Positions 17,917-26,867 of a stretch of 64,000 nt of DNA are shown piece by piece. How positions within the stretch are numbered: position 1 is the first letter of the stretch; the number at the start of each line of letters is the position of its first letter. The translations under genes were made by a program, and so were the position numbers. The notes below the pieces were generated by a model. It ran no database searches. It was not told the DNA's origin and saw only the letters and a program-made list of their open reading frames with translations. The DNA is taken from assembly GCA_050291365.1 (NCBI GenBank), contig JBNKJS010000005.1:1-64000 (forward strand), in the 5' to 3' direction. Origin of the DNA: JAAGZL01 sp050291365 (GTDB lineage Bacteria; Pseudomonadota; Gammaproteobacteria; Chromatiales; Chromatiaceae).

Positions 17917-19196
17917 CCGGTTCCAAGGATCTATTCAGTAAGGCACAAAAACATATCCCTGGAGGGGTCAACTCCCCGGTTCGGGCCTTTAAAGGTGTGG
18001 GTGGAGACCCGGTCTTCATTGACCACGCCGTCGGGGCCTATATCTTTGATCCAGACGGAACACGTTATATAGACTATGTCGGCTCCTGGGGACCCATGAT
18101 CCTGGGGCACGCCCATCCAGATGTGATAAAGGCGGTGCAAGCGGTGATCGGCAAGGGCCTAAGCTTTGGTGCCCCCACTGAGGCGGAGACAGCCATGGCT
18201 GATCTGGTGTGCAAGCTGGTGCCGTCCATGGAGATGGTGCGCATGGTAAGCTCCGGCACCGAGGCCACCATGAGCGCCATCCGCCTGGCCCGAGGCTACA
18301 CCGGCCGCGACAAGATTATTAAATTCGAAGGGTGTTACCACGGCCACTCCGACTCCCTGCTGGTAAAGGCCGGCTCCGGCGCCCTCACCCTGGGTGAACC
18401 AAGCTCTCCCGGTGTACCTGCGTCCCTGGCTGAACACACCATCACCCTGGATTTCAACGATCTGGATCAGGTCAAGAATTGCCTGTCTAGAATGGGAGAA
18501 CAGGTGGCCTGCATTATTGTGGAGCCGGTTGCCGGCAACATGAACTGCATACCGCCACTGCCGGGATTCCTGGAGGGCCTGCGTGCCGCCTGTGATGAAC
18601 ATGGGGTAGTGCTGATCTTTGATGAGGTGATGACCGGCTTCCGTGTAGCCCTGGGCGGTGTTCAGGGGCTATATAACATCAAGCCTGATCTCACCACCCT
18701 GGGCAAGGTGATCGGTGGTGGTATGCCGGTGGGAGCTTTTGGTGGCAGACGGGAGATCATGGAGCACATCGCCCCTCTGGGTCCGGTCTATCAGGCAGGA
18801 ACACTTTCGGGCAATCCGGTTGCCATGAGTGCGGGCCTCAAGACCCTGGAGCTGATATCAAAACCAGACTTCTTCAAAGAGCTAACCAAGAAGACGGAGA
18901 CTCTGGTAGAGGGGCTACTGGACCAGGCCAGAAAGACTGGGGTTGCGCTGACAGCCAATCAGGTGGGAGGGATGTTCGGCATCTTCTTCACCGATGCCGA
19001 ACGAGTAACCAACTTTGCGCAGTCCACTGCCTGTAATCAGAATATGTTCAAGGCCTTTTTCCACGCCATGATGGTCCGCGGTGTGTACCTGGCGCCCTCT
19101 GCATTTGAAGCTGGGTTTGTATCTGCAGCACATAGCGATGAGGATATTGAAAATACCATCGCTGCTGCGGGAGAAGCGTTTAAGGAGATAGCCTAA
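17913..19196 (+). CDS. hemL: Glutamate-1-semialdehyde 2,1-aminomutase
   Basis: HemL converts glutamate-1-semialdehyde to 5-aminolevulinate, the first committed tetrapyrrole precursor in the C5 pathway. This 427-residue PLP enzyme has the Schiff-base lysine K265 in TTLGKVIGGGMPVGAFGG, the same number as in E. coli. FDEVMTGFRV holds the cofactor Asp. Family motifs HIPGGVNSPVRAF and GTLSGNPVAM are intact. The start overlaps the thiE stop. The operon ends in a hairpin-rich element (19199-19402). Confidence 0.97.
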   Translation: MTGSKDLFSKAQKHIPGGVNSPVRAFKGVGGDPVFIDHAVGAYIFDPDGTRYIDYVGSWGPMILGHAHPDVIKAVQAVIGKGLSFGAPTEAETAMADLVCKLVPSMEMVRMVSSGTEATMSAIRLARGYTGRDKIIKFEGCYHGHSDSLLVKAGSGALTLGEPSSPGVPASLAEHTITLDFNDLDQVKNCLSRMGEQVACIIVEPVAGNMNCIPPLPGFLEGLRAACDEHGVVLIFDEVMTGFRVALGGVQGLYNIKPDLTTLGKVIGGGMPVGAFGGRREIMEHIAPLGPVYQAGTLSGNPVAMSAGLKTLELISKPDFFKELTKKTETLVEGLLDQARKTGVALTANQVGGMFGIFFTDAERVTNFAQSTACNQNMFKAFFHAMMVRGVYLAPSAFEAGFVSAAHSDEDIENTIAAAGEAFKEIA

Positions 19197-19198
19197 GA

Positions 19199-19402
19199 GC
19201 AGGTCCTAGGGCCAAGGGAAGAGGGCCGAGGTGTTAAATAAACTCGTCACCCCGCGATTTGATCGCTGGGTGACGGACTTATATAGTTTGCGTCTATTGG
19301 CGTTATTTGCGGCTAGGCTTTTTCAACTGGATCCCCGCCTACGCGGGGATGACAGTTTTTTCTACTACCTCGGCCCTAGGCCCTTATACCTAGGCCCTGA
19401 TT
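19199..19402. repeat. Nested inverted-repeat element between hemL and the EF-G-like gene
   Basis: Imperfect inverted ends, AGGTCCTAGGGCC...GGGCCGAGGT (19201-19232) and ACCTCGGCCCTAGGCCC... (19367-19400), enclose two hairpins. The first is CGTCACCC-GCGA / TCGC-GGGTGACG at 19245-19275. The second is ATCCCCGC-loop-GCGGGGAT at 19331-19350, followed by a T-run. The layout is that of a REP/MITE-like intergenic element. The second hairpin plus T-run also works as an intrinsic terminator for hemL. Confidence 0.65.
19331..19360 (+). terminator. Probable terminator of thiD-thiE-hemL operon
   Basis: A perfect 8-bp stem ATCCCCGC / GCGGGGAT with a 4-nt loop is followed by GACAG and six T. It belongs to the nested repeat element at 19199-19402. 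The few bases between stem and T-run weaken the call. Confidence 0.5.
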
Positions 19403-21451
19403 TTAATCCTCAACCTCAGCCGGTTTATACTCAGCCGCCAACGCCTGCTGTATCTCATGGGGCACCTGCTGATAGTGGCTGAACTCCAGGGTGTATGAAC
19501 CCCTGCCGCCAGTAATCGAATTCAGCTCATTGGCATACTGTCCGATCTCAGATTGAGGCACCTTGGCCTTGATATTGAGCATGCCGCCACTCATGGCATC
19601 GGTTCCCAGAAGCTGGCCCCTTTTACCGGAAAGATCGCCGGTTACAGCGCCCATGGTCTCATCTGGAACCACCAGGTCCAACATCACCACGGGTTCCAAC
19701 AGTACCGGCTTAGCCTTGGAGACGGCGTCCTGGAATGCCTTTTTGCCCGCGGCCACAAATGCCACCTCTTTGGAATCAACCGAGTGGTATTTGCCGTCGT
19801 ACACAGTAACCTTCACATCCTGCATGGCATAGCCGGCGACTACTCCCTCATTGATCGCTTGCAGAACACCCTTCTCCACCGCCGGAATGAGTCCAGACGG
19901 GATAACGCCACCCTTTACCTCATCCACAAATTGGAAACCAGCCCCCCTCTCCATGGGGGCGATGCGTAGGTAGACCTCGCCAAACTGTCCGGCGCCGCCG
20001 GTCTGTTTCTTGTGTCGATGATGTCCCTCAGCCGGGGCACTGATGGTCTCCTTGTAGGTAATCTTGGGCGGCTGAGTATCCACCTCAACATTGAAGCGAT
20101 CCTTCATCTTCTCCAGGGTAAGACGCAGATGCAGTTCACCCAGGCCGCGCAGGATGGTCTCATTATTGGCGACATTGTGTTCGATCTCCAGACAGGCATC
20201 CTCCTCCACGACCCTATGCAAGGCATTACCCAGACGCTGCTCGTCCCCTCTGGTCTTGGCGTGAATAGCCAGGCCAAACACCGGGACCGGAAACGTCAGT
20301 GGCTTGAGATGGAGATAGTCCTCTTCGTGGGAATCGTGTAGCACCGCATCCAGATAGATCTCTTCAACCTTGGCCAAGGCGCAGATATCACCAGGTATGC
20401 CCTTAGACATCTCTTTCTGCTCCTTACCCTGGAGCTTGAGGATATGTCCTACCTTGAACGGCTTGCGCCCATCTCCGATGTAGAGCTGGCTGTCCTTGGT
20501 TATAGTACCCTGGTGGATGCGAAATACCCCCAGTTTTCCCACAAATGGGTCCGCCGCCACCTTGAATACATGGGCCACTACATGTTTGGACGGGTCCGGC
20601 ACCACCGCAAATGGGGTCTCTTTATCCCCCTCGCCCATCATAAATGGACGGGGATTGCCTTCCAGTGGATTGGGCATCAGGTGCTCAAACACATGCAACA
20701 AACAGGATATACCGGCGCCAGTTGCAGCAGAGGTAAAACATATAGGCACCAGATGGCCTTCCCGCAGGGCCTTCTCGAATGGGTCATGCAGCTGCTCTGG
20801 ATTGAGCTCATCGCCCTGCTCCAGATATAGCTCCATCAACTCCTCATCCACCTCCACTACCTGATCAATGATCCGGGTATGGGCCTCCGCTACTGAAGAG
20901 AAGTCCGACTCACCATCCGGGTTAAAGAAGCAGTCCACCACCTGCTTGCCACCATCTGTGGGTAGATTGATCGGCAGGCACTCACTGCCAAACTCTTCGC
21001 GTATGCTCTCGACCAGTGCTGGAAGATTAACGCCATCTGCATCGATATTGTTGATAATGATCATACGACAAAGCTTGCGATTTTCGGCCTTCTGCAACAT
21101 GCGCCGACTCACCATCTCTATTCCGGCAGCAGCATTGATTACAACAGCCACGGTCTCTACCGCGGGTAAAGCGGCGATGGACTGCCCGAGAAAATCCGGT
21201 AACCCCGGCGTATCGACCACATTTACATGGATATTGTCGTGATCAATCCCAACCACAGATGATGTTAGAGAGTGCTGATACTCTTTCTCGAGGGGATCAA
21301 AGTCACTTACTGTAGTACCCTTTTCCACACTACCGGCGGTTTTTATTGTGCCGGACTGCACCAGGAGAGCCTCAACCAGAGAGGTCTTACCACTGCCACT
21401 CTGCCCTACCAGTGCTATATTGCGTATATCTTCCGAGGTATATCGAGGCAT
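19403..21451 (-). CDS. Elongation factor G-like GTPase
   Basis: The 682-residue protein has the full EF-G domain order: G domain (1-270), domain II, then III-V. Its P-loop is GQSGSGKTS (16-24) and G3 is DTPG (80-83). The G4 motif is NNID (134-137) instead of the canonical NKxD. It belongs to the divergent EF-G-like/EF-G2 class, not the fusA of the str operon, so a specialised role in translation or ribosome recycling is likely but unproven. No ribosomal genes are near. AAGGAA precedes the ATG. Its 3' end abuts the repeat element downstream of hemL. Confidence 0.88.
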   Translation of the reverse strand: MPRYTSEDIRNIALVGQSGSGKTSLVEALLVQSGTIKTAGSVEKGTTVSDFDPLEKEYQHSLTSSVVGIDHDNIHVNVVDTPGLPDFLGQSIAALPAVETVAVVINAAAGIEMVSRRMLQKAENRKLCRMIIINNIDADGVNLPALVESIREEFGSECLPINLPTDGGKQVVDCFFNPDGESDFSSVAEAHTRIIDQVVEVDEELMELYLEQGDELNPEQLHDPFEKALREGHLVPICFTSAATGAGISCLLHVFEHLMPNPLEGNPRPFMMGEGDKETPFAVVPDPSKHVVAHVFKVAADPFVGKLGVFRIHQGTITKDSQLYIGDGRKPFKVGHILKLQGKEQKEMSKGIPGDICALAKVEEIYLDAVLHDSHEEDYLHLKPLTFPVPVFGLAIHAKTRGDEQRLGNALHRVVEEDACLEIEHNVANNETILRGLGELHLRLTLEKMKDRFNVEVDTQPPKITYKETISAPAEGHHRHKKQTGGAGQFGEVYLRIAPMERGAGFQFVDEVKGGVIPSGLIPAVEKGVLQAINEGVVAGYAMQDVKVTVYDGKYHSVDSKEVAFVAAGKKAFQDAVSKAKPVLLEPVVMLDLVVPDETMGAVTGDLSGKRGQLLGTDAMSGGMLNIKAKVPQSEIGQYANELNSITGGRGSYTLEFSHYQQVPHEIQQALAAEYKPAEVED

Positions 21452-21626
21452 GATTGTTTCCTTCTTTAGCGTTGAAACAGGCCCAGAGATGATTTCAGTC
21501 AGAAAAATCTCAGTCTGGCTGAAATAAATCTGTCACGGGTCTTTTTTTTAATGTAAAACAGTGATAGAAAAACACAAAACGCGCTTCCTATCCAGTGTTA
21601 TTAACAGATGTAATGAGGAGTATCAT

Positions 21627-21896
21627 ATGTTTGGCGAAAGACACGACCTTCCACATGAGTTTCCAGAGCACGCAGAACTGATCGAATGCCTGCGTGACGT
21701 GAACCCGATATTCGATGCCATGTACAAGGAGTACGACGCCTTAGATAAGGAGATCCTGGAGATAGAGCAGAATATTGAGCCAGTCTCCGACTTCTATGCC
21801 GAGGAGCTAAAGAAGAAACGTGTGGTGTTAAAAGACAAGCTCTACGAAATACTAAACAATCAGAGCGCTAATAAAAAAGCCGGCTGTTGCTCTTAA
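21627..21896 (+). CDS. DUF465 (YdcH-like) family protein
   Basis: This small 89-residue protein is predicted to form an antiparallel helical hairpin; the family's function is unknown. The ATG at 21627 is chosen for its strong SD (GAGGAG at 21615-21620, 6-nt spacer) and because the protein then begins MFGERHDLPHEFPEH, typical of DUF465. The frame is open to 21561, but the extra residues are unlike the family. The C-terminus ends KKAGCCS with two adjacent cysteines, a small oddity. Confidence 0.85.
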   Translation: MFGERHDLPHEFPEHAELIECLRDVNPIFDAMYKEYDALDKEILEIEQNIEPVSDFYAEELKKKRVVLKDKLYEILNNQSANKKAGCCS

Positions 21897-22120
21897 AGCA
21901 AGCCTAACCTCAGAAATTCTACAAAGTTTTGTCCATACGCCAGGTATGGATGTTTCAGTTCATATCTAGCAAATCTACCAACCGCAGCACTAGGAAATTC
22001 AGATCGTCTATCTATCGCAAATAAATACCACCCAGGCGATTAGCCCAAAACTCCATTTCATGGAACAATTGCCCTTAGTTAGGTAGAAGGCCTCGCATTC
22101 AGGATTGGTAAAATCAGACA

Positions 22121-24106
22121 GTGACCGAGATATTCCAGCAACTTCTGCATTGGGTCGAGATGCACCCCCTATGGTCCGGGATAACCATTTTCTTGGTGGC
22201 CATGACCGAATCTCTGGCCATTGTGGGGCTTATTGTCCCTGGCGTGGCCATCATGTTTGGTATCGGCGCCCTCATCTCCGCCGGAGCCATAGAGTTCTGG
22301 CCCGCCTTCGCCTGGGCGGTTGCCGGCGCAGTTGTGGGAGATGTAAGCAGCTTTCTCCTTGGATTCCATTACCGTGACCGTATCACCAACATCTGGCCCT
22401 TCACCCGCTATCGTGAGAGCCTGGAGCAGGGGCAGGCATTCTTTGCCAAATATGGCGGTAAGAGCGTGGCCTTCGGCCGCTTCTTCGGCCCGGTGCGTGC
22501 GGTAGTGCCCCTGATTGCCGGAACCATGGCCATGCGCCCCTGGCGCTTTATCCTGGCCAGCGTCCTCTCATCCTTTGTCTGGGCCCCGGCCTATCTTGCG
22601 CCCGGCATGGTGTTCGGTGCATCTCTGGAGCTGGCATCCCAGGTGGCGTTTCGACTGGTCATCCTGATTGTGTTGCTGGCAATCCTGATATGGCTGGTAG
22701 TCTGGATGGTGCGCATCACCTTTCGCCGTTGCCAGCCCCATGCCAGCTCATGGATACAAACCATCCTTAACTGGTCCCGTCTGCATCCTGCATTCACCAG
22801 CATCGCAGAGGCCCTGGCCGATCCAAAGCACCCGGAGGCAAGAGGGCTGGCCATCATGGCCACCATCCTGATCTTCGCAGCCGGCCTCTCGGCGCTGCTG
22901 ATGGGCGCTGTGGTGGGCGGCACCGCTCTGGCTGGCATTGACCTGACTGTACTAAACGGCCTGAAGAGCCTGCATACTCCATGGGCCGATCACCTGATGC
23001 TGTTCTGCTCCCGCCTGGCGGATAAGATGGTGGTTTCAGTTCTGATCATTGTGGTTACCATCTTCCTGGCCATGCAAAGACATTGGCGATCACTGATGTA
23101 CTGGTTGGCTGCCGTTGCCTTTGGTTTGCTGGCCTCGGTCGCACTAAAACATGGTTTGCAGATCCCTCGCCCTCCAAACCAGATTCCGGGACTCGGCCCC
23201 TACTCCTTCCCCAGCGGCCACACCCTGCGGGCCATGGTTATCTACGGTTTCCTGGCGGTGATCATCGCCCGCTGCATGCGCGAAAGTTGGCGTTGGCTGC
23301 CCTATAGCCTGGCTGGAATGATGATCCTTCTGGTAGCCATAAGCCGGCTCTACCTGGGGGTACATTGGCTTTCAGATGTTGTGGGGAGCATCACCCTGGG
23401 AATCTGCTGGGTGACCATACTTGGAATCGCCTACTACCGACATACTAAAGCTGAGGCGCACTGGCTGGGACTAGGTCTGATCTCAATTCTCATTATCGCT
23501 GGCGCTAGCGGATTTCAGAGCTGGAGAATGCACACTCATGACCTGGCAAAATATATGCCCACTCCACAGACAATAGTCATCAACGCAACCGATTGGAAAA
23601 GCCAGTACTGGGGTCAACTTCCCAGGGTACGCAAGGATATTAGTGACCGACGCAACCACCCCCTGGACATCCAATATGCCGGAGAACTCGAGCAGTTCGA
23701 AGCCAGCTTCAAACAAAAAGGCTGGGGCAGAGCACCGGCTCTGGGCTGGGGTAATATCCTGAAATTTCTCTCCCCGGATCAACCTATACAGGAGCTGCCC
23801 CTGTTGCCACAGGTCCACGACGGCCAACATGAGGCCCTGGCCCTGATCAAGGTACAGCCGGATAACAGACGTCTGGTACTGCGTCTCTGGCCAGCATTTA
23901 TCCAGATACAGCCTGGCACCAAGCCCCTATGGTTAGGCAATATTACGGAACAACACAAACAAGAGGTGGCCGGGATATTCACCTTTCCAGATACCCATGA
24001 AGCCTTTAACCGACCGTTTAACATATTGCTTAGGGAGAGCGCAGGCCTGCCACAGAAACAACCTGAAGCAGGCCAGGCAATTTTACTGTTGTGGAGTGGT
24101 GATTAG
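22121..24106 (+). CDS. DedA-PAP2-LssY three-domain membrane phosphatase
   Basis: This is a fusion of three modules. The N-terminal DedA/SNARE-associated domain (about 1-200) has FGRFFGPVRAVVPLIAGT. The PAP2 phosphatase domain (about 240-450) has KHGLQIPRP, PSGHTL (near 364) and SRLYLGVHWLSDV, the three catalytic motifs. The C-terminal LssY-like soluble domain (about 475-661) follows. DedA proteins move undecaprenyl phosphate and PAP2 enzymes hydrolyse lipid pyrophosphates, so a role in lipid-carrier recycling is plausible. Translation probably starts at GTG 22121, and ATG 22160 is an alternative. The 661 residues fit the known fusion family related to Legionella LssY. Confidence 0.9.
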   Translation: MTEIFQQLLHWVEMHPLWSGITIFLVAMTESLAIVGLIVPGVAIMFGIGALISAGAIEFWPAFAWAVAGAVVGDVSSFLLGFHYRDRITNIWPFTRYRESLEQGQAFFAKYGGKSVAFGRFFGPVRAVVPLIAGTMAMRPWRFILASVLSSFVWAPAYLAPGMVFGASLELASQVAFRLVILIVLLAILIWLVVWMVRITFRRCQPHASSWIQTILNWSRLHPAFTSIAEALADPKHPEARGLAIMATILIFAAGLSALLMGAVVGGTALAGIDLTVLNGLKSLHTPWADHLMLFCSRLADKMVVSVLIIVVTIFLAMQRHWRSLMYWLAAVAFGLLASVALKHGLQIPRPPNQIPGLGPYSFPSGHTLRAMVIYGFLAVIIARCMRESWRWLPYSLAGMMILLVAISRLYLGVHWLSDVVGSITLGICWVTILGIAYYRHTKAEAHWLGLGLISILIIAGASGFQSWRMHTHDLAKYMPTPQTIVINATDWKSQYWGQLPRVRKDISDRRNHPLDIQYAGELEQFEASFKQKGWGRAPALGWGNILKFLSPDQPIQELPLLPQVHDGQHEALALIKVQPDNRRLVLRLWPAFIQIQPGTKPLWLGNITEQHKQEVAGIFTFPDTHEAFNRPFNILLRESAGLPQKQPEAGQAILLLWSGD

Positions 24107-24312
24107 GGCTTGTTACAAGACCGCAGGGAGACAATAAGCAAGCTGCAAAGGCTACCTCGTCCTGCCATCACTCCTCGCCTTACATCTCTGTAGGCAGATT
24201 CACGCCAACCACCAATGCAGTTCCAAACCAGCTTTATTGGACGACTTGACTCCGACCCCTGATTATTAAGGACCCTAGGGCACAATAACCAACTGGCATT
24301 GCGCCGAAATAA

Positions 24313-24930
24313 TTACCCCCAGGGTTTAACCAGATCATGCTCTATCCCGAGATGATCCAGCACCCGTGCCACCATAAAATCCACAATCTGGTCCAGAGTC
24401 TTAGGACGATTATAGAAACCAGGACTAGCCGGCATGGTCACCACACCCAGGCGCGCAAGCTTGAGCATGTTCTCCAGGTGTATAGCCGATAGCGGGGTCT
24501 CCCGCACTACCAGGATCAGCTTGCGCTGCTCTTTCAGCATTACATCAGCAGCACGTTCTATTAGGTTGTTGCTGGCGCCGCAGGCGATAGCGGAGAGGGT
24601 GCCAGCGGTACATGGACACACCACCATGGTGGCCGGTGGGTTGGAGCCACTGGCCACCGGGGCGGTCCACTCCTCGCGCCCGAACATACGCAACTGCCCT
24701 TCCGCGGCGTTATAGCGCTCGGCCAGCATGGCCTCGGCCTGGGCGGTCTCAGTCGGCAGTTCCAGACCTGTCTCCATGGGGATCACCACCTCACCCGCCT
24801 GGGAGATCATCAGGTAGACCTGCCGCCCGTTCTGGATCAGGACCTCAAGCAGACGCAATCCGTAGGCGCTACCGGAGGCACCGGTGATGGCAAGGGCGAT
24901 TGGTCGATTTGGATCAAGCATAGTTTTCAC
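24313..24930 (-). CDS. ubiX: Flavin prenyltransferase UbiX
   Basis: UbiX makes prenylated FMN, the cofactor of the decarboxylase UbiD in ubiquinone biosynthesis. The 205-residue flavoprotein has ITGASGSAYGLRLLEVL at its N-terminus. The phosphate-binding and C-terminal motifs VCPCTAGTLSAIACGASNNLIERAADV and LVVRETPLS are also present. It overlaps the upstream mpl gene by 4 bp, an adjacency also found in Pseudomonas, so the two are co-transcribed. Confidence 0.95.
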   Translation of the reverse strand: MKTMLDPNRPIALAITGASGSAYGLRLLEVLIQNGRQVYLMISQAGEVVIPMETGLELPTETAQAEAMLAERYNAAEGQLRMFGREEWTAPVASGSNPPATMVVCPCTAGTLSAIACGASNNLIERAADVMLKEQRKLILVVRETPLSAIHLENMLKLARLGVVTMPASPGFYNRPKTLDQIVDFMVARVLDHLGIEHDLVKPWG

Positions 24931-26300
24931 CCTACCCCATGTCGATTCTTGAGGCTATCCAGCAGCCGCTGGTGAATACCACCAAAACCACCGTTACTCA
25001 TAATCAATACCTGGTCCCCGCCCCTGGTCTCAACCCCAAGAGTAGCAACAATGGCGTCAACCGATTCAAATATACGCACCCTGTTCTCCATACCACCAAA
25101 CACCGTTGCCGCATCCCACTCCAGCTCACTGGGGGCATACACCAGCACCTGGTCCGCAACCTGGAGTGACGCGGCCAGCTGATCTGCATGCACCCCCATG
25201 CGCATGGTGTTGGAGCGTGGCTCCAGCACGGCAATGATGCGCTCTGCGCCAACCTTGGCCCGCAGGCCATTCAGGGTGGTTGCGATAGCGGTTGGATGGT
25301 GGGCAAAGTCATCGTAGACGGCAACACCCCCAACCTCGCCCCGCAGCTCCATGCGGCGTTTTACATTTTTATATCTACTCAAGCCATCTATCGCCACGGC
25401 TGGCGGAACCCCAGCGTGCCGGGCCGCGGCCACTGCGGCCAGGGCGTTGTTCAGGTTGTGCAGGCCATTCAGCCCCCAATCCACCCTACCCACTCTCTCC
25501 TGGCCGTTGTAGAGATCAAACTCGCTGTTTTCGGGACTGGAGTCAACACCATGCCACTGGGCATCGCCTTGGGCGGAGAACTGCTCCACCGGGGTCCAAC
25601 AGCCCATCTCTAACACCTGGCCGATGGCCCGATCTTCGGCAGGTGCAATGATCAGACCGTTGCCAGGCACCGTGCGCACCAGATGGTGGAACTGGCGCTG
25701 GATCATGGCCAGATCATCAAATATGTCGGCGTGATCAAACTCAAGATTATTCAGGATGAGGGTGCGGGGATGATAATGGACAAACTTAGAGCGCTTATCG
25801 AAGAAGGCGGTGTCGTACTCATCCGCCTCCACCACAAAGAATGGGGTGCCTCCCAGGCGGGCCGATATGCCAAAATTCTGAGGAACGCCGCCGATGAGAA
25901 ATCCAGGATCCATGCCCGCATCTTCCAGGATCCAGGCCAGAAGGCTGGCTGTGCTGGTCTTGCCGTGGGTCCCAGCAACCGCCAATACCCAGCGGCCATG
26001 CAGCACATGCTCCGCCAACCACTGGGGACCAGAGGTGTAACGCATACCCTGTTCCAGCATATACTCCACCGCCGGATTACCCCGGGACATGGCATTGCCC
26101 ACCACCACGCAATCCGGTTCCGGTTGCAGATGGGCAGGCTCATACCCCTCCATTAGTTTGATACCGGCCTCCTCCAGCTGGGTACTCATTGGGGGGTAGA
26201 CACCGGCATCGGAGCCGCTCACCTCATGACCGAGGGATCGGGCCAGTAGGGCCAGCCCCCCCATAAAGGTTCCACAGATTCCTAGTATATGAATATGCAT
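24927..26300 (-). CDS. mpl: UDP-MurNAc:L-Ala-gamma-D-Glu-meso-DAP ligase
   Basis: Mpl attaches recycled murein tripeptide to UDP-MurNAc, a cytoplasmic salvage step in wall recycling. The 457-residue Mur ligase has HILGICGTFMGGLALLAR at the N-terminus (Mpl-specific, unlike MurC) and the ATP loop AGTHGKTSTAS at about 110-120. The central DEYDTAFFDKRSKFVHY is also typical. It overlaps ubiX by 4 bp and lies 6 bp after a membrane-protein gene. With anmK and slt it completes a recycling theme across the window. Confidence 0.96.
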   Translation of the reverse strand: MHIHILGICGTFMGGLALLARSLGHEVSGSDAGVYPPMSTQLEEAGIKLMEGYEPAHLQPEPDCVVVGNAMSRGNPAVEYMLEQGMRYTSGPQWLAEHVLHGRWVLAVAGTHGKTSTASLLAWILEDAGMDPGFLIGGVPQNFGISARLGGTPFFVVEADEYDTAFFDKRSKFVHYHPRTLILNNLEFDHADIFDDLAMIQRQFHHLVRTVPGNGLIIAPAEDRAIGQVLEMGCWTPVEQFSAQGDAQWHGVDSSPENSEFDLYNGQERVGRVDWGLNGLHNLNNALAAVAAARHAGVPPAVAIDGLSRYKNVKRRMELRGEVGGVAVYDDFAHHPTAIATTLNGLRAKVGAERIIAVLEPRSNTMRMGVHADQLAASLQVADQVLVYAPSELEWDAATVFGGMENRVRIFESVDAIVATLGVETRGGDQVLIMSNGGFGGIHQRLLDSLKNRHGVG

Positions 26301-26306
26301 AGGTGG

Positions 26307-26822
26307 TTATCCTGTAGACAGGAATCTCTGAACCAGGGTATTGATCAGCATAAAATAACCCATTGCGATCAATACCCCGCTACTCAGGTGTAGATTAAAA
26401 CTGTGGCGCAAAATATGGCCTATGACCACCAGCCCCCAAATCAACAGCGCAAAATATAGCAAGGCCCCCAGAAGCTGATGGAGTGAGTTCTCGGAAGTGA
26501 CATTCAGCAACCAAACTACCGGCAGAGAGAACATATTGATAATAGTTCCAGCGCCAAACATGGCCGTGGCCGTCTGCATGATCCTGGATGATAGATTCAT
26601 TATGGCCAGAAAAATCTTCAATAGGATCAGAGTCAGGGCCACATCAAGCAGGCATATCATAATGGCTGGCGCCAAACCACCCACCGAACCCACAATAGCA
26701 GGAACCCCGCTGGCAACCACTGCCAAAACCGTAAGTAACATCAATGCACTGGATGCAGGAACATCCTGCGGTTTGGCCTGCAACCTACAGATATCGAAAA
26801 ATAGTTTAAGTAGCAGCTTCAC
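26307..26822 (-). CDS. Hypothetical multi-pass membrane protein
   Basis: I do not recognise this 171-residue protein. It has about five hydrophobic helices (about 28-45, 50-72, 80-105, 118-138, 148-165) and a short amphipathic N-terminus MKLLLKLFFDICRLQAKP. The shape recalls Yip1-like or other small integral membrane families, but no motif settles it. It is the first gene of an apparent operon with mpl (6 bp) and ubiX, and is divergent from rnd. Confidence 0.75.
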   Translation of the reverse strand: MKLLLKLFFDICRLQAKPQDVPASSALMLLTVLAVVASGVPAIVGSVGGLAPAIMICLLDVALTLILLKIFLAIMNLSSRIMQTATAMFGAGTIINMFSLPVVWLLNVTSENSLHQLLGALLYFALLIWGLVVIGHILRHSFNLHLSSGVLIAMGYFMLINTLVQRFLSTG

Positions 26823-26867
26823 AACCCAGTCCAGTAAAAAATTGTATTAAACAATAAATCACCCCCA

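Noticed and set aside
19231..19482. Plus-strand open frame between hemL and the EF-G-like gene
   Set aside because: It runs through the inverted-repeat element and into the end of the minus-strand gene; the product is an artefact of repeats.
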